Positions 17,446 through 27,538 of a DNA stretch of 64,000 nucleotides are shown here, piece by piece (positions within the stretch are counted from its first letter, which is position 1; every line of letters starts with the position of its first letter). Position numbers and translations under genes: made by a program. The stretch lies in assembly GCF_014284305.1 (NCBI RefSeq), contig NZ_JACOFW010000008.1, forward strand, positions 91,156-155,155. The letters run 5' to 3'. The stretch is from Affinundibacterium seohonense. Lineage in GTDB: Bacteria > Pseudomonadota > Gammaproteobacteria > Burkholderiales > Burkholderiaceae_D. Below the pieces are notes generated by a model. That model was not told the origin of the DNA. It saw only the letters and a list, made by a program, of their open reading frames with translations, and made no database searches.

Positions 17446-18369
17446 CTACACTCCACTCTGCCAACGGAACGCTAATATCAAGCTCGTACCAAGCAAGGTC
17501 AGCACGATCGACATTGTCAACATTCGCCGCATTATTTTTACCAATGGTGTGGCCTCAGTATCACGAATTGCCGCAATCACTTGCTTGATACCTATCTGGT
17601 GTCGCGCTTCGCCAAAGGCGAGCATCATGGCTTTATTTGCCAAAATATTTAACATCCTGGGCACGCCCGCACTGGCTAGCCATAAGACAAATATCGCATT
17701 CGATGAGAACAAACGGATCTCGCTATAACCCGCTACGCGTAAGCGATGTTGTATGTAAAAACGTGCTTCATCTAGGCTGAGGCTGCGTAAGCGATAATGA
17801 AAACTAATTCTCTGCGCCAATTGGCGAATATCATTGCGTGCTAAACGATGATCCAATTCCGGCTGTCCAAACAACACGATTTGCAATAGTTTTCTTTTCT
17901 CAGTTTCAAGATTACTTAACAGCCGAATTGCCTCCAGCGTTTCTATCGGTAAAGCTTGCGCTTCGTCTATGCATAGTAGAACACGTTTATCTGACTTAGC
18001 CAGTTCCAATAAATGCTGATTAATCGCCTTCAAGACCTCATGTTGTTCACTATTTTTTTCTTGTGGAATACCGAGATCGTCTGCCAATACCAACAATAAA
18101 GTGTGCGGATCGAGCAAAGGATTAGGAATATAGGCCGTAACAAAACTATCGTCCAACATCTTCAAAAACTGACGACATAAAAGCGTCTTCCCAGTCCCGA
18201 CTTCTCCCGTAATTTTGATAAAGCCTTCGCCACTCTCAGCGGCAACTAATAATGTATTTAGCGCTTCCAAGTGACTACCACAGGAAAAGAAAAAACTCGT
18301 GTCAGGTGTAATACCAAATGGCGAGTCATGCAATCCAAAATGGGATTGGTATCGGCTGATTTTCACCAT
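17446..18369 (-). CDS. mshM: MSHA biogenesis ATPase MshM (ExeA-like)
   Basis: 307 residues, AAA-type ATPase with Walker A GEVGTGKTLLC and Walker B LLCIDEAQAL, N-terminal HFGLHDSPFGITPDTSFFF typical of ExeA/MshM, and a C-terminal hydrophobic helix (about 283-302). Relatives use ATP to help the secretin assemble in the outer membrane, often with a peptidoglycan-interacting partner. Lies between the secretin gene and mshN. Confidence 0.92.
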   Translation of the reverse strand: MVKISRYQSHFGLHDSPFGITPDTSFFFSCGSHLEALNTLLVAAESGEGFIKITGEVGTGKTLLCRQFLKMLDDSFVTAYIPNPLLDPHTLLLVLADDLGIPQEKNSEQHEVLKAINQHLLELAKSDKRVLLCIDEAQALPIETLEAIRLLSNLETEKRKLLQIVLFGQPELDHRLARNDIRQLAQRISFHYRLRSLSLDEARFYIQHRLRVAGYSEIRLFSSNAIFVLWLASAGVPRMLNILANKAMMLAFGEARHQIGIKQVIAAIRDTEATPLVKIMRRMLTMSIVLTLLGTSLILAFRWQSGV

Positions 18370-18424
18370 AATTCAAACTCTGTGCGGTTGACCAGCTCAA
18401 ACGTGAATCGCAATTGCACATCGC

Positions 18425-20155
18425 TCACTGATTCTTCTTTTCTAAGCGGCTACGTGGGGTCATTTCCTCTATGCGCTTTTGACTTTCCAATAAATCCTGA
18501 TCCCAGGCAGCGTCGCCCTCGACGATCGTTGGACGAATCAAAATGACTAACTCACGTTTTTGCGAAATTTGATTGGTATTTCTAAACAGACCACCAAGAA
18601 ATGGAACTTCGCCAGCTCCCGGAACTTGTGAACGATCATCAGAATTTGATTGACGCATCAAACCACCAATCGCAACGATACGGCCATTCTGGCCACGCAC
18701 TATGCTATCGGTTTCAGAAACCACACTAGAAGCCAACGGCAACACGACGGAGCCAGCGCTACCGGCATTCACCGTTTTTTCTATGGTACTGACCTTACTC
18801 ACCGATGGATGAACATGCAAAATAATATTGCCACTATCATCAATCTGCGGTGTCACATCCAATGCCACACCAGAAAAAAATGGTTGCACTTCTACGCTCA
18901 CAGTGGGTGCTGTATTGCCAGCCGAACTCACCACGCCAGGTGTGGTCTTGAGACTAGTCACGAAGAACTCGTCCTTGCCGACTTTCAAAACCGCTTTTTG
19001 ATTGTTCAAAGTCGCAATGCGCGGACTAGATAAAACATGGACGCTACCTTGCGATTCCAGAAACGATAATAGAGCAGAGAAGTTAGCCGTTTGGAAGGCT
19101 AACCCAAACAAAGATCCCGCCGCACGCGACGCTGCACCGAGATTCAGTCCTGTTACGGCGTTAATCCCGGTGCCATCGGTCGTTAGACGAGTGGTACTCA
19201 ATGTCGTTCCTGGCGTTACAAAACCCAATGAAGCCGCGCTATTAGGCGAAGATTTGAGCGAGGCAAACGAGGCCCAATTAATCCCAGTTTGATACTGATC
19301 GTTTAATTCAACTTCCAAGATTTTAGCTTCGAGGATCACCTGACGATCAACCGACAACTGAGTCGCTTTCAGATAGGCTGAGATGTTTCGTATTTCATCC
19401 GACATCGCCCTCACCACCACCACGCCAGACTGCGGATTAATCACCACCTGGCGTCCATCTTGACCGCTGCCTGCCAAAATATCTAAAGAGGCTTTTAACT
19501 CTGCCCAAAAATCATTATTCGAACTTGTATTAATTTTGCTGGAACTCACCGACTGTGTGCTATTCGCGGTGGGGGCGTTGCCTGAGTTATTCTGCTGCCC
19601 TGTCTGATTATTACCATTGGAATTACTCATGATGGCATCGGCAACGGAACCTGAAGTCACGCGAATATCCGAGCTGCCTTTGCGCACAGAAGACAGATAA
19701 TTAATCTGGAAAACTCTGGTCTGCAAAGTCAAAGGTTTTACATAAATTCGACTTCCCTCTATTTTATATTCGTAACCATATAATTCGCGGATCGCATCGA
19801 GGGCTTCAAATAAAGTCACATCCTTGAGATTGGCTGAGATATTCCCGGAGACATCCGGATGTACTAGCATGTTATACGGCGTACCAGCCACGATCCCCAT
19901 AAAAAATTGTGCCGCTGGCGCATTGCTAAAACTCAGATTAAATCTTTCTTCCAAAGGCTTACGAACAGGTGGCAACTCAGACTGCAAAGACGGCAGCAAA
20001 GACGCCGACACGACCTCTGGTTCGGCTGCTTTGACTTTACTGGCAGCTGCTTTATTCATTTCACTTTTGATCAAATCATAGGTTTCCTGACGTGAAGGTG
20101 GCATGGCGCATCCAACGACACTCAGCAGCAAAATTGATAGCCCGATTTTTTTCAT
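18425..20155 (-). CDS. mshL: MSHA pilus outer-membrane secretin MshL
   Basis: 576 residues. Lipoprotein signal with lipobox LSVVGC. A short N-domain (secretin/TonB short N-terminal and STN-like, about 90-150; NISANLKDVTLFEALDAI), a Ser/Asn-rich insertion (about 178-215), and the secretin core (about 240-550) with VILEAKILEVEL and the conserved end GEVPFLGGLFRNTN...RELVILIRPTIV. Forms the pore through which the MSHA pilus passes. Confidence 0.95.
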   Translation of the reverse strand: MKKIGLSILLLSVVGCAMPPSRQETYDLIKSEMNKAAASKVKAAEPEVVSASLLPSLQSELPPVRKPLEERFNLSFSNAPAAQFFMGIVAGTPYNMLVHPDVSGNISANLKDVTLFEALDAIRELYGYEYKIEGSRIYVKPLTLQTRVFQINYLSSVRKGSSDIRVTSGSVADAIMSNSNGNNQTGQQNNSGNAPTANSTQSVSSSKINTSSNNDFWAELKASLDILAGSGQDGRQVVINPQSGVVVVRAMSDEIRNISAYLKATQLSVDRQVILEAKILEVELNDQYQTGINWASFASLKSSPNSAASLGFVTPGTTLSTTRLTTDGTGINAVTGLNLGAASRAAGSLFGLAFQTANFSALLSFLESQGSVHVLSSPRIATLNNQKAVLKVGKDEFFVTSLKTTPGVVSSAGNTAPTVSVEVQPFFSGVALDVTPQIDDSGNIILHVHPSVSKVSTIEKTVNAGSAGSVVLPLASSVVSETDSIVRGQNGRIVAIGGLMRQSNSDDRSQVPGAGEVPFLGGLFRNTNQISQKRELVILIRPTIVEGDAAWDQDLLESQKRIEEMTPRSRLEKKNQ

Positions 20156-20226
20156 TTTTTAGCCTTCTTGGTCCAACTCACTTACTCGATTATGTAGACT
20201 GCGGTTTGATTATTCTGCAGTCAGCA

Positions 20227-20595
20227 TCAATTCATTTTCGCACTTGCCCGATTTTTCTTTTTTATCAAGTCGGGATGTAAGCTCAAAGTTTGCAATTGTT
20301 TTCCACTTTTCAACACGACCTCAGTTTCACTTATGTTTACCAAAGTTTGATTACCGACTTTGCCATTCAATTTAACGGTCTGCCCGTCGATGATGGCGAT
20401 CTTACGTTGTGGCGATATCAAAATCGATTGCAATATTGGACCAGTTGGCACGACCACACCAGCATCGCTTTGTAGAAGACTCACCGGCGGTCGTGTTGGG
20501 TCTGGCAAATTTTGCGCAAACACTGACACTGGCAAAACAAATAGCAAACTCCAACACAACACAGGACGCCAATAGGTTTTTAAAGATTGAGCCAT
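20227..20595 (-). CDS. mshK: MSHA biogenesis protein MshK
   Basis: 122 residues with signal peptide (to about VFAQ). The mature part resembles the PilP/MshK type: NLPDPTRPP near the N-terminus and an SPQRKIAIIDGQTVKLNGKVG segment, i.e. the HR-domain strand pattern. It overlaps the end of mshJ by 16 bp. Likely links the inner-membrane MshIJ complex to the secretin MshL. Confidence 0.85.
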   Translation of the reverse strand: MAQSLKTYWRPVLCWSLLFVLPVSVFAQNLPDPTRPPVSLLQSDAGVVVPTGPILQSILISPQRKIAIIDGQTVKLNGKVGNQTLVNISETEVVLKSGKQLQTLSLHPDLIKKKNRASAKMN

Positions 20596-21296
20596 TTTTT
20601 CTCCAGACTCAATGTAAATAAATTCAAGCGTAAACTCGCTTTTGGATATTCCAAAACTTGCAAACTGCTACGGCTCCAATAAACTCGTTCTGGCAAGGCC
20701 TCCAGTTCTTGCATGTAGGCCAGCATATCGAGATAATTACCCTCTAGCGTCAATTCCACCTCGTGCTTGAAAATGCTCTGCTCATTTTGAATGCTGACCG
20801 CATTGCCCGACATTGTTGACAGTGGTGCTTCCGCTTGCGTGGTCGCGGTATCCTTCACGTTGGTTGTTGCAACCAAATTCACCACTGGCAAACTTTTTAA
20901 AGAAATAAGCTGTAGCGATTTGTTACGTTTAAGAATTCCCGCTAACAATAGGTCGATTTTTTCGGCTGGCACTAAATTTTTTTGTAGTGATAGCAAATCC
21001 TGATCCATCGCTAACAAGCGCACTTTGGCTTCTTCGATCTTTGCGCGTAATTCAATGTCTGGGTCTCTGTTCAAAACCGCGCTACGTTGCTGCATTTCTT
21101 CTTGCAAAAGTGTAATCTGTGTTTGATTTGCCTGATGCTGCGTCAACAAATTGTTACGCAACTTCATTTGTGGTTCTAGCCAAAAAGTAAAACCCAATAA
21201 CAACACGCCGATACTACACAACACGAATAAAATCCCACGCTCACGTTCGCTGAGCGCATCGATTTTTTGCAGTAAACTGTGGAATTGCTTTTTCAC
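20580..21296 (-). CDS. mshJ: MSHA biogenesis protein MshJ (PilO-like)
   Basis: 238 residues; GTG start whose GTGA overlaps the TGA stop of the preceding gene. One N-terminal transmembrane helix (about 20-40), a coiled-coil stretch (about 48-105), and a C-terminal ferredoxin-like PilO fold (FKHEVELTLEGNYLDMLAYMQELEALPERVYW). Part of the inner-membrane alignment complex. Confidence 0.87.
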   Translation of the reverse strand: MKKQFHSLLQKIDALSERERGILFVLCSIGVLLLGFTFWLEPQMKLRNNLLTQHQANQTQITLLQEEMQQRSAVLNRDPDIELRAKIEEAKVRLLAMDQDLLSLQKNLVPAEKIDLLLAGILKRNKSLQLISLKSLPVVNLVATTNVKDTATTQAEAPLSTMSGNAVSIQNEQSIFKHEVELTLEGNYLDMLAYMQELEALPERVYWSRSSLQVLEYPKASLRLNLFTLSLEKKWLNL

Positions 21297-21967
21297 GGTT
21301 GCATCACTCCATCTGCTTGCGCCTTTGACTTAAATTCTGAGGAATGAAGTTGAAACGCCAAATAGGGCGCTGGCTCTGGTTTTTTGCGTGGTTGACCAGC
21401 GCTGGTATCGATCTGCAATAGTGGACGTTCTAACTGCAGGGTTGAAAAGCTCTTCCCTTGCATAATTTTTTCCTGCTTTAATTGCGACACATACTGCGGT
21501 ACCAACTCACCTCGTAGAGTCCGTCCAGACAGCACTAAGTCATAGCCAGCACCTTCGACGCTAAAGCCGGTCAACCAAAGATTCTCAGGTATTCGTCGAG
21601 CGAACGCTATGAGATAAGCGGAGTAACCATCAGTGTTACCGAATTCACTATTTTGTAAAATCTGTGCAATTTGATGCCGTCGCAACATTAAGGCGTCGAT
21701 CGTACGCAATTCCTGCTCCAATACTGGACTCTTAAGTTTAGTCGAATGCGCCTTACGTGAAATTGCCGCTTGATCGCTTAGTTCTTTTAATTGCAAACTG
21801 GATTGTGCTGCGCTTTTTTGCATCTCCGCTGTTCGCATCCGTAACACCACTGACGCCGTCGCCAATGTAGCAATGCTCAGTCCAAACACGATCAACAAAT
21901 TCGTCGCCGATAAAACACTTTTGCGTTTCAGTAAACTGCCGTTGTAGAGGTTAATTTGCTGACTCAT
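21293..21967 (-). CDS. MSHA alignment protein, PilN-like (second MshI component)
   Basis: 224 residues: short cytoplasmic N-terminus SQQINLYNGSLLKR, typical of PilN, which docks to the PilM-like partner; one transmembrane helix (about 20-42); periplasmic coiled coil and PilN-type fold (PENLWLTGFSVEGAGYDLVLSGRTL). ATGA overlap with both neighbours shows tight coupling. Named MshI2 in some annotations. Confidence 0.85.
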   Translation of the reverse strand: MSQQINLYNGSLLKRKSVLSATNLLIVFGLSIATLATASVVLRMRTAEMQKSAAQSSLQLKELSDQAAISRKAHSTKLKSPVLEQELRTIDALMLRRHQIAQILQNSEFGNTDGYSAYLIAFARRIPENLWLTGFSVEGAGYDLVLSGRTLRGELVPQYVSQLKQEKIMQGKSFSTLQLERPLLQIDTSAGQPRKKPEPAPYLAFQLHSSEFKSKAQADGVMQP

Positions 21968-22914
21968 ACTGCACCCAACTTTTGACGCAGAGCTGCCCCA
22001 ATGACAGGCAAAAATGCTTGCTGACGAGCCGCACTTTTTAAGTCCGGAATATGATCAATTTGTATCAAACTCGCGAGATTCAACACTTCTACTGGCAAAT
22101 ACATATTGGTTGATAAGTAGTGCCGCAATGACTCAGCATCTTCAGCTAATGGCGCCAACACTAATTTCGCAGTCGTTATGTAATTATGCTGTCGATCAAA
22201 ATGATCTAAGGAACGCTGCAATTCGAGAGAAATACGTTCATAGCTGGCGTTCCGCTCTGGCAAATCAGGCTTAGAGAGATCTTGTGAACGCACATCAAAA
22301 CGGCGCGACAAATATAATTCGCCAGCATAAGTCACGGTCAACAATCCACCATCACTATCAAATGACAACATCGCTAGGCCGCGTCCTTCCTGCTCCAATA
22401 AAGCCGAGATATTCCTCTGCGCCATTTCAGGCACATCAATGAAAGTCAAAGGTAATTTGGCGTTGGCAAACCAGGTTTGGTTTTGCAGTAGATGCGTATT
22501 TGTCGCAACGATAGCGATCAAAGATTGATTGCGTCCGCCATTGTTGATATCACCTGGTACACGCAAGATATCAAAGCTCGCTGATTCGATTGGATAATCG
22601 ACTAGCTCCTTTAAACGCCAACGAATCGCGTTTTTTAATTCATCGTCTGGAACATTCATCGCATCAAGCGCAAACCATTGATATTCGGCGGGATTTAATT
22701 GCAGCAGGCATTGATTTTGTCTGGCAGGAGTCTCGCGTGCCAGACGCTCTAACAAGCTTGGCCAAGTTTGCTTCGCCATTGGATAGAAGGATAAAAATTC
22801 CAATTTTGGCAAATTATTTGCGACGTGACGAATTGATGCCGAATACAGACCATCGTATCCTAGGCGAATTGCCATGATATCGGCATTTTTCTTGTTATTT
22901 GAGAATAATCCCAT
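21964..22914 (-). CDS. mshI: MSHA biogenesis protein MshI (PilM-like)
   Basis: 316 residues from the ATG at 22914 (MGLFSNNKK); a TTG 7 codons upstream would also be possible, and neither has a strong ribosome binding site. Actin-like ATPase fold similar to PilM/EpsL cytoplasmic domain, with AIRLGYDGLYSASI and QCLLQLNPAEYQWFALDAMNVPDDELKNAIRWRLKELVDYPIE. Cytoplasmic partner of the PilN-like protein. A 143-bp gap separates it from mshQ, the largest gap in this half of the cluster apart from that after mshC. Confidence 0.86.
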   Translation of the reverse strand: MGLFSNNKKNADIMAIRLGYDGLYSASIRHVANNLPKLEFLSFYPMAKQTWPSLLERLARETPARQNQCLLQLNPAEYQWFALDAMNVPDDELKNAIRWRLKELVDYPIESASFDILRVPGDINNGGRNQSLIAIVATNTHLLQNQTWFANAKLPLTFIDVPEMAQRNISALLEQEGRGLAMLSFDSDGGLLTVTYAGELYLSRRFDVRSQDLSKPDLPERNASYERISLELQRSLDHFDRQHNYITTAKLVLAPLAEDAESLRHYLSTNMYLPVEVLNLASLIQIDHIPDLKSAARQQAFLPVIGAALRQKLGAV

Positions 22915-23057
22915 GCAATCGATCCAGTTCAGCAATATTGCTTGACGTTAAGATAATAAGAGCTTGTTGTCAATCTTTGATCTTGTTTTGTTGTCGAAAA
23001 GCTGTGTCGCGCTTGACTTGAACTGTGCAGCCTCACTATGGATTGACAACCAAACGC

Positions 23058-26000
23058 CTAATGCACTTCGCGCAAATAAATAAATTGATTGGATTTCTTG
23101 TAGCTGCCAAATTTCAATTTAGCCGCCGGATTGATCGGAGTCAGTCCACCGCGCCAAGGAAACTTCAACCATGGGCTAACTGGGATATCTAAATCAAGAT
23201 GTCCGTCATTTCCTAAGCCAGGTTTAGAGAACTTCAGCTTAGCATCACCAGCAACTAGCTTTCCGGTGGCGCTGACACTTGCCACGGTTTCTCCGGCAAT
23301 TAAATGATTCGTCGCGCTATCGGGATAAAAAATAACACCACTGCCAACATTAGGCGCCACAATCGCGCTACAACTATCATCCGTATTTTTTAGCCACAAA
23401 TTGTTGTTACGGTATTCAGCAAAGTAAGGCACTGGCAAGTCCAACATTTCTGATCCATAAGCGTTTTGCAGTCTCATTCGTCCATAGCGCTGAGTACTAG
23501 TAGCGATCGTGAAAGGTACCGATGCCATAACTTCACCATCACTAGGTGCGGCTAAGATGCCAATACTAGTTTGATTCTCCAAAGCTGTTGGACGAGAAAT
23601 CTGATGCTTGACCGAGATTGTCGCCTCACCACCAAACCAGCTCCCTGTAGGTGTTGTGCTGCTAACGGCTAAGACACTTCCGACAGGCGCACCGGACATA
23701 CTGAAATTATAGCTGGCATAGTTACTCACATTGAATTTAACAAAGCTCGCACTATAGTTTCGGGTTGGTAAATTCGAGATATTCTCAGCGGTCAATTTAA
23801 AGTTCGTCACAAAACCATCTTGCCCAAAATAGGAAAACGTCGTGTTGGGCAGTGGCGCAGGACAAGCCTCTTGCAAGGTGTTTGCGCTGATCGTGAAGTG
23901 ATGGGGTATGAAACGACCAAAATGATTAGAGACTGCAGGATTGCCAATATTGCAGCCGAACCTGCCTTTCAATAGGGGATTGCTAGATGCGTCGGCTATA
24001 TTCGCAAAACTAGAGGCGATACAATCACCATTGACAACATCTGCCGAATTCGAATTTGCAATAAAGGTATCATCGTAAATACCATTTTGCAGAAATCTAA
24101 AATAGCCGACTTCGCCATATTGAAATGCGGTTCCACTAGCACCGTTACCATTTGTGACATTGGCTGCGAGCGAAAATGAACCACTCAACACGCCAGTGCC
24201 GGGTGGTGCTTTGCCACCACTTAGCACTGGTGGAGCACTCAACCATTGCAACAAACCGGCATTGATTTTTGGCAAACCATCGTAACCTTTAGTCCCAGTA
24301 TTTACCGTCAATGTGAAATTATTTCCTGCAGCGATCATCGGTGTCGCGCTCACACTAGTACCAGCATTATCGGCGTTCGCATTTGAAACAATGCTAGTGA
24401 ACGATTGAGGTCGAACAGTAAAGGTATCCGAAGAACAAGCGGTCACTGGTGCCGTTGCGACATTTTCTTTCACACGACAGCGTAATTTTTTATAGGCATC
24501 AGGCAAATTAAAATCCGCTGTCAAAGTCTTTCTACCATTATCGCCAGCTGTAAAAGTCAAGTTTTGACTGGCGATTGCGACCGGCACATTGCAAACTGGT
24601 GAACCATTTTCTTCCATCAGCTCAACGGCAACACTTCCCGTATAACTATTGACCACCGTCCCAGAAGTTTGCAGCGCTAACACATCGAAGCGGAAACCGA
24701 CATTCGCTAACTTAGAATACAAAGGATTGCGATTGGTCGCCGTGATAGGATTGTTGTAGCTCAATCCAGTTTCCATGCATTCAAATTTGGATGCACAAGG
24801 TGTGTTGGCGATCGTTATTTGACAACTTGCTTGCGCTACGCCGCCAACGACACAGCGCGTGCCATTCAATGGAAGCTTGCTCAAGCCACTGGCAAAGAGC
24901 GTGTACGTTCCTGCCGAAGCTGCAGCGGCTTGCAGCACGATATCTTGTTGCGTATTGGCTGATCCTAATGAAAAACTCGTTGGCGTGTAGCTCACACCCG
25001 TGGCTGTGGGTGCCAAAGAAATCGCTCCCGTCAAATTACCACTATTGACAATATTCAAGTCTGGACAAGGGACGGTGGACGAAGTACAAGCCAGTACTTT
25101 CAGCGTTTCTGGGCATAAAGTCGCACTACCATCATGCCGAATTTCGATATGATCATAATCGGGTACCACGGTTGAACCAATCACAAAGTCATAACTAAAG
25201 GTATACGTCCCAGGCGCAATAAAATCGTAGGCGATGCCAATTCCCGTATCTTGCAAAGTCTTGGTGATCGTATTGCTCATTGCACCAGTTGTCGAAAACT
25301 GTTGCGTCAATTGAGAAACCGAACAATCGGGTGCGCCATTCGTAAAAAAAGTGCGCCAACCTGCCGCACAGTAACTACTAAAAGTATTGCGCGCCACACC
25401 ACCAGATGGCGAACTGGGCGCGGCGCGCTCACGGAAAGACTCGACGATGGTTCCAGCTGACGGCAAGGCATCACTATTTGGACATGGATTGGCACCACCA
25501 AGGCTAGAGTAAGTTCCCACGATACGATTGCTACCTGAAACAAGCACACCACAGCCGCTATCGCTTCCACCTAAATACGTATCAAAAACATGGTAGTAAC
25601 GTACGGGGTTGCTAGCACTGACAGAATATCCTGCGGGGATCGTTAAGGTCACTTCAGCTGTGAGAAAATCCAGAGGCGTGGTGTATTTCCAAACGATGGT
25701 CGCTTGTGGCCCACCAGTAATGCCGAGCAAGTTATTTGCCGTTTGTTGAACCCCTGAAGAAGATGGATTCGCTGGTGTCGCCGCAGAAATACTATAACTG
25801 CTAAACATACCACCACTTGGATTAAAGGTCGAAACAGTATGAGATGGCCCATACAATAATCCATTAGCTCGGATAAAAACGCCATTATCCAAATTGTTAG
25901 GATTCGTTTGCGGCAAGGCTGTTGGACTATAAACCTGTCCCGTATTATTCAAACGCCTGACTTGAATTTTTGTCGAGCGATCAATGTAGAAATGGAGTCC

Positions 26001-26150
26001 ATTGGTAGCACTGGTCCCACCATTGCTATTAAACTCAATCGTCGTCTGAGCGTGGCTTTGGTGAGACATAAGACTAAGCAGCATGCACAAGCAAAATATC
26101 GCTACTCGAACAATGACTTGCTTCTGACTTAGTCTGGACTCTTCATACAT
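23058..26150 (-). CDS. mshQ: MSHA biogenesis protein MshQ (large exported protein, DUF6701)
   Basis: 1030 residues, signal peptide ending near HQSHA, AGGTAAG ribosome binding site before ATG 26150. Beta-rich, Ser/Thr/Gly-rich and with many cysteines. The C-terminal part has the DUF6701/MshQ signature (HLIAGETVASVSATGKL, then LDLDIPVSPWLKFPWRG) and the end region is well conserved in the family. Near-certain surface or pilus-associated, possibly a tip adhesin; that role is inferred. Confidence 0.85.
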   Translation of the reverse strand: MYEESRLSQKQVIVRVAIFCLCMLLSLMSHQSHAQTTIEFNSNGGTSATNGLHFYIDRSTKIQVRRLNNTGQVYSPTALPQTNPNNLDNGVFIRANGLLYGPSHTVSTFNPSGGMFSSYSISAATPANPSSSGVQQTANNLLGITGGPQATIVWKYTTPLDFLTAEVTLTIPAGYSVSASNPVRYYHVFDTYLGGSDSGCGVLVSGSNRIVGTYSSLGGANPCPNSDALPSAGTIVESFRERAAPSSPSGGVARNTFSSYCAAGWRTFFTNGAPDCSVSQLTQQFSTTGAMSNTITKTLQDTGIGIAYDFIAPGTYTFSYDFVIGSTVVPDYDHIEIRHDGSATLCPETLKVLACTSSTVPCPDLNIVNSGNLTGAISLAPTATGVSYTPTSFSLGSANTQQDIVLQAAAASAGTYTLFASGLSKLPLNGTRCVVGGVAQASCQITIANTPCASKFECMETGLSYNNPITATNRNPLYSKLANVGFRFDVLALQTSGTVVNSYTGSVAVELMEENGSPVCNVPVAIASQNLTFTAGDNGRKTLTADFNLPDAYKKLRCRVKENVATAPVTACSSDTFTVRPQSFTSIVSNANADNAGTSVSATPMIAAGNNFTLTVNTGTKGYDGLPKINAGLLQWLSAPPVLSGGKAPPGTGVLSGSFSLAANVTNGNGASGTAFQYGEVGYFRFLQNGIYDDTFIANSNSADVVNGDCIASSFANIADASSNPLLKGRFGCNIGNPAVSNHFGRFIPHHFTISANTLQEACPAPLPNTTFSYFGQDGFVTNFKLTAENISNLPTRNYSASFVKFNVSNYASYNFSMSGAPVGSVLAVSSTTPTGSWFGGEATISVKHQISRPTALENQTSIGILAAPSDGEVMASVPFTIATSTQRYGRMRLQNAYGSEMLDLPVPYFAEYRNNNLWLKNTDDSCSAIVAPNVGSGVIFYPDSATNHLIAGETVASVSATGKLVAGDAKLKFSKPGLGNDGHLDLDIPVSPWLKFPWRGGLTPINPAAKLKFGSYKKSNQFIYLREVH

Positions 26151-26198
26151 AGTCTTACCTATTATTTATTTAATTTCTCATTCATCGATAACGCAGGT

Positions 26199-26705
26199 CT
26201 AACATGGCGGATCTGTTGCCAGCTCAGTAGTTCCTTTTCTGCAGGTACTGATACTTGCAGAAATTTGCCGTTCTACATAGTCGCTCGAAGGCATTGTTCC
26301 TTTGCTGGCTGTTGCGGTGAGCTGATATACACGGATGATATTTCCGCCCTCGTCTTTTTTGGTCAATTGGCAATCAACTCTGACCGAAAATCCGCTCAAA
26401 GCGCCTGCCAATGCAGGCACCGCTGCCATGTTCGCGACACAACCTGGAAATAGACTATTCACGACCGCGGCATTCTCTGGCGTTAAGATCTGAAAGCTGG
26501 CCCACTCTATTCCCGCCTTCGCTGCTTGATAAGCTAACACCCCTCGGACATCTTGCGTAGCAGTACTACGTTGCATGGTATAGATCGACAACATAAACAC
26601 ACCCAATGCAGCAATTACCAACAAGAGAAATATCGCAGACACCAGAGAAAACCCAGCAGCACCGGGTAAACACGATTGACGATGCAATTGACGATTAAGG
26701 CACAT
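26199..26705 (-). CDS. mshP: MSHA minor pilin-like protein MshP
   Basis: 168 residues. A prepilin-type leader ends in GAAG before FSLVSAIFLLLVIAALGVFM. The residue normally Glu5 of the mature pilin is Ser here, as is usual for PilX/MshP-type proteins. Cysteines in the C-terminal part probably form disulfides. Overlaps the end of mshO by 11 bp. Confidence 0.82.
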   Translation of the reverse strand: MCLNRQLHRQSCLPGAAGFSLVSAIFLLLVIAALGVFMLSIYTMQRSTATQDVRGVLAYQAAKAGIEWASFQILTPENAAVVNSLFPGCVANMAAVPALAGALSGFSVRVDCQLTKKDEGGNIIRVYQLTATASKGTMPSSDYVERQISASISTCRKGTTELATDPPC

Positions 26706-27522
26706 TATTGATATTCACATCCTGATAAATAGTGACCGACTCATGCGCTGTTTTAGTCGTCAGACGTATTGACAAGACCCCACTACGTTCGACCACACCA
26801 TTGGCATAATTAAAGCTACAACTCGCCACATTATCGACTAACACAGGCGCATTCGGATAAGTCACAAGATCTGCGCAGCTAGTTGGCGAAATCGGATAAT
26901 TGGAAATTCTATACAACCGACCTGTGCCATTTCCTTGCGCATCCGTATTCGCACCATCACAGACGAAACTCACCGCCGGGGCTGTGCCGGACAGCACGAA
27001 GAATCGATTTGCTGGCGATTCCAAAGGGTTTTGTATTGCGGAGCCCAATTGAATAGATGTGGTACTAGCAGCAGCGACCACGCCGCGATAGCTCGCCTCA
27101 TAAGCGTTGGCACCGGCGATACCTAAGTTATAGACGACAATAAAGTCCCCGGCTTGCGGAGCTGCTCGCAAAGGACCAATCACATCAAATTGCGTGCTCG
27201 ATGCATTTTCAAATGTCAATACATCGCCCGGTGGCGCAGAACGATAACGACCGCCATCTTTGGTCATCAAAAATTCTACGCAATTCGCATCTGATTGCCG
27301 AACACTATTTGGCAACGCCAAATGTAAATCACGCGACATCCTGCGGATGGCAGAATGCGCGCCGTCTGACAATGCAGCTCGTCGCTCCACGTCCAAATAT
27401 TGTTGTATCGGGCGATTGATAAAATTGGCAGCAACAACAGCCAAAATGCCGGTAATCAAAATCACGATGATGGCTTCAATTAAGCTAAAGCCCAATTGCT
27501 GCCGAGAGAATATTTTATTCAT
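26695..27522 (-). CDS. mshO: MSHA minor pilin MshO
   Basis: 275 residues from the ATG at 27522 (MNKIFSRQQLG), chosen for the GGAAG upstream and the normal short leader. Class III-like prepilin: cleavage at G/FSLIEAIIVILITGILAVV with Glu5 present. PulJ/MshO-type minor pilin, probably part of the pilus tip or initiation complex. Confidence 0.87.
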   Translation of the reverse strand: MNKIFSRQQLGFSLIEAIIVILITGILAVVAANFINRPIQQYLDVERRAALSDGAHSAIRRMSRDLHLALPNSVRQSDANCVEFLMTKDGGRYRSAPPGDVLTFENASSTQFDVIGPLRAAPQAGDFIVVYNLGIAGANAYEASYRGVVAAASTTSIQLGSAIQNPLESPANRFFVLSGTAPAVSFVCDGANTDAQGNGTGRLYRISNYPISPTSCADLVTYPNAPVLVDNVASCSFNYANGVVERSGVLSIRLTTKTAHESVTIYQDVNINNVP

Positions 27523-27538
27523 TTCATCATGCTTCCTA

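Noticed and set aside
22936..23057. Promoter candidate TTGACA at 22968-22973 (minus strand) before mshI
   Set aside because: The matching -10 at 17-base spacing is poor (TAACGT); not enough to call a promoter.
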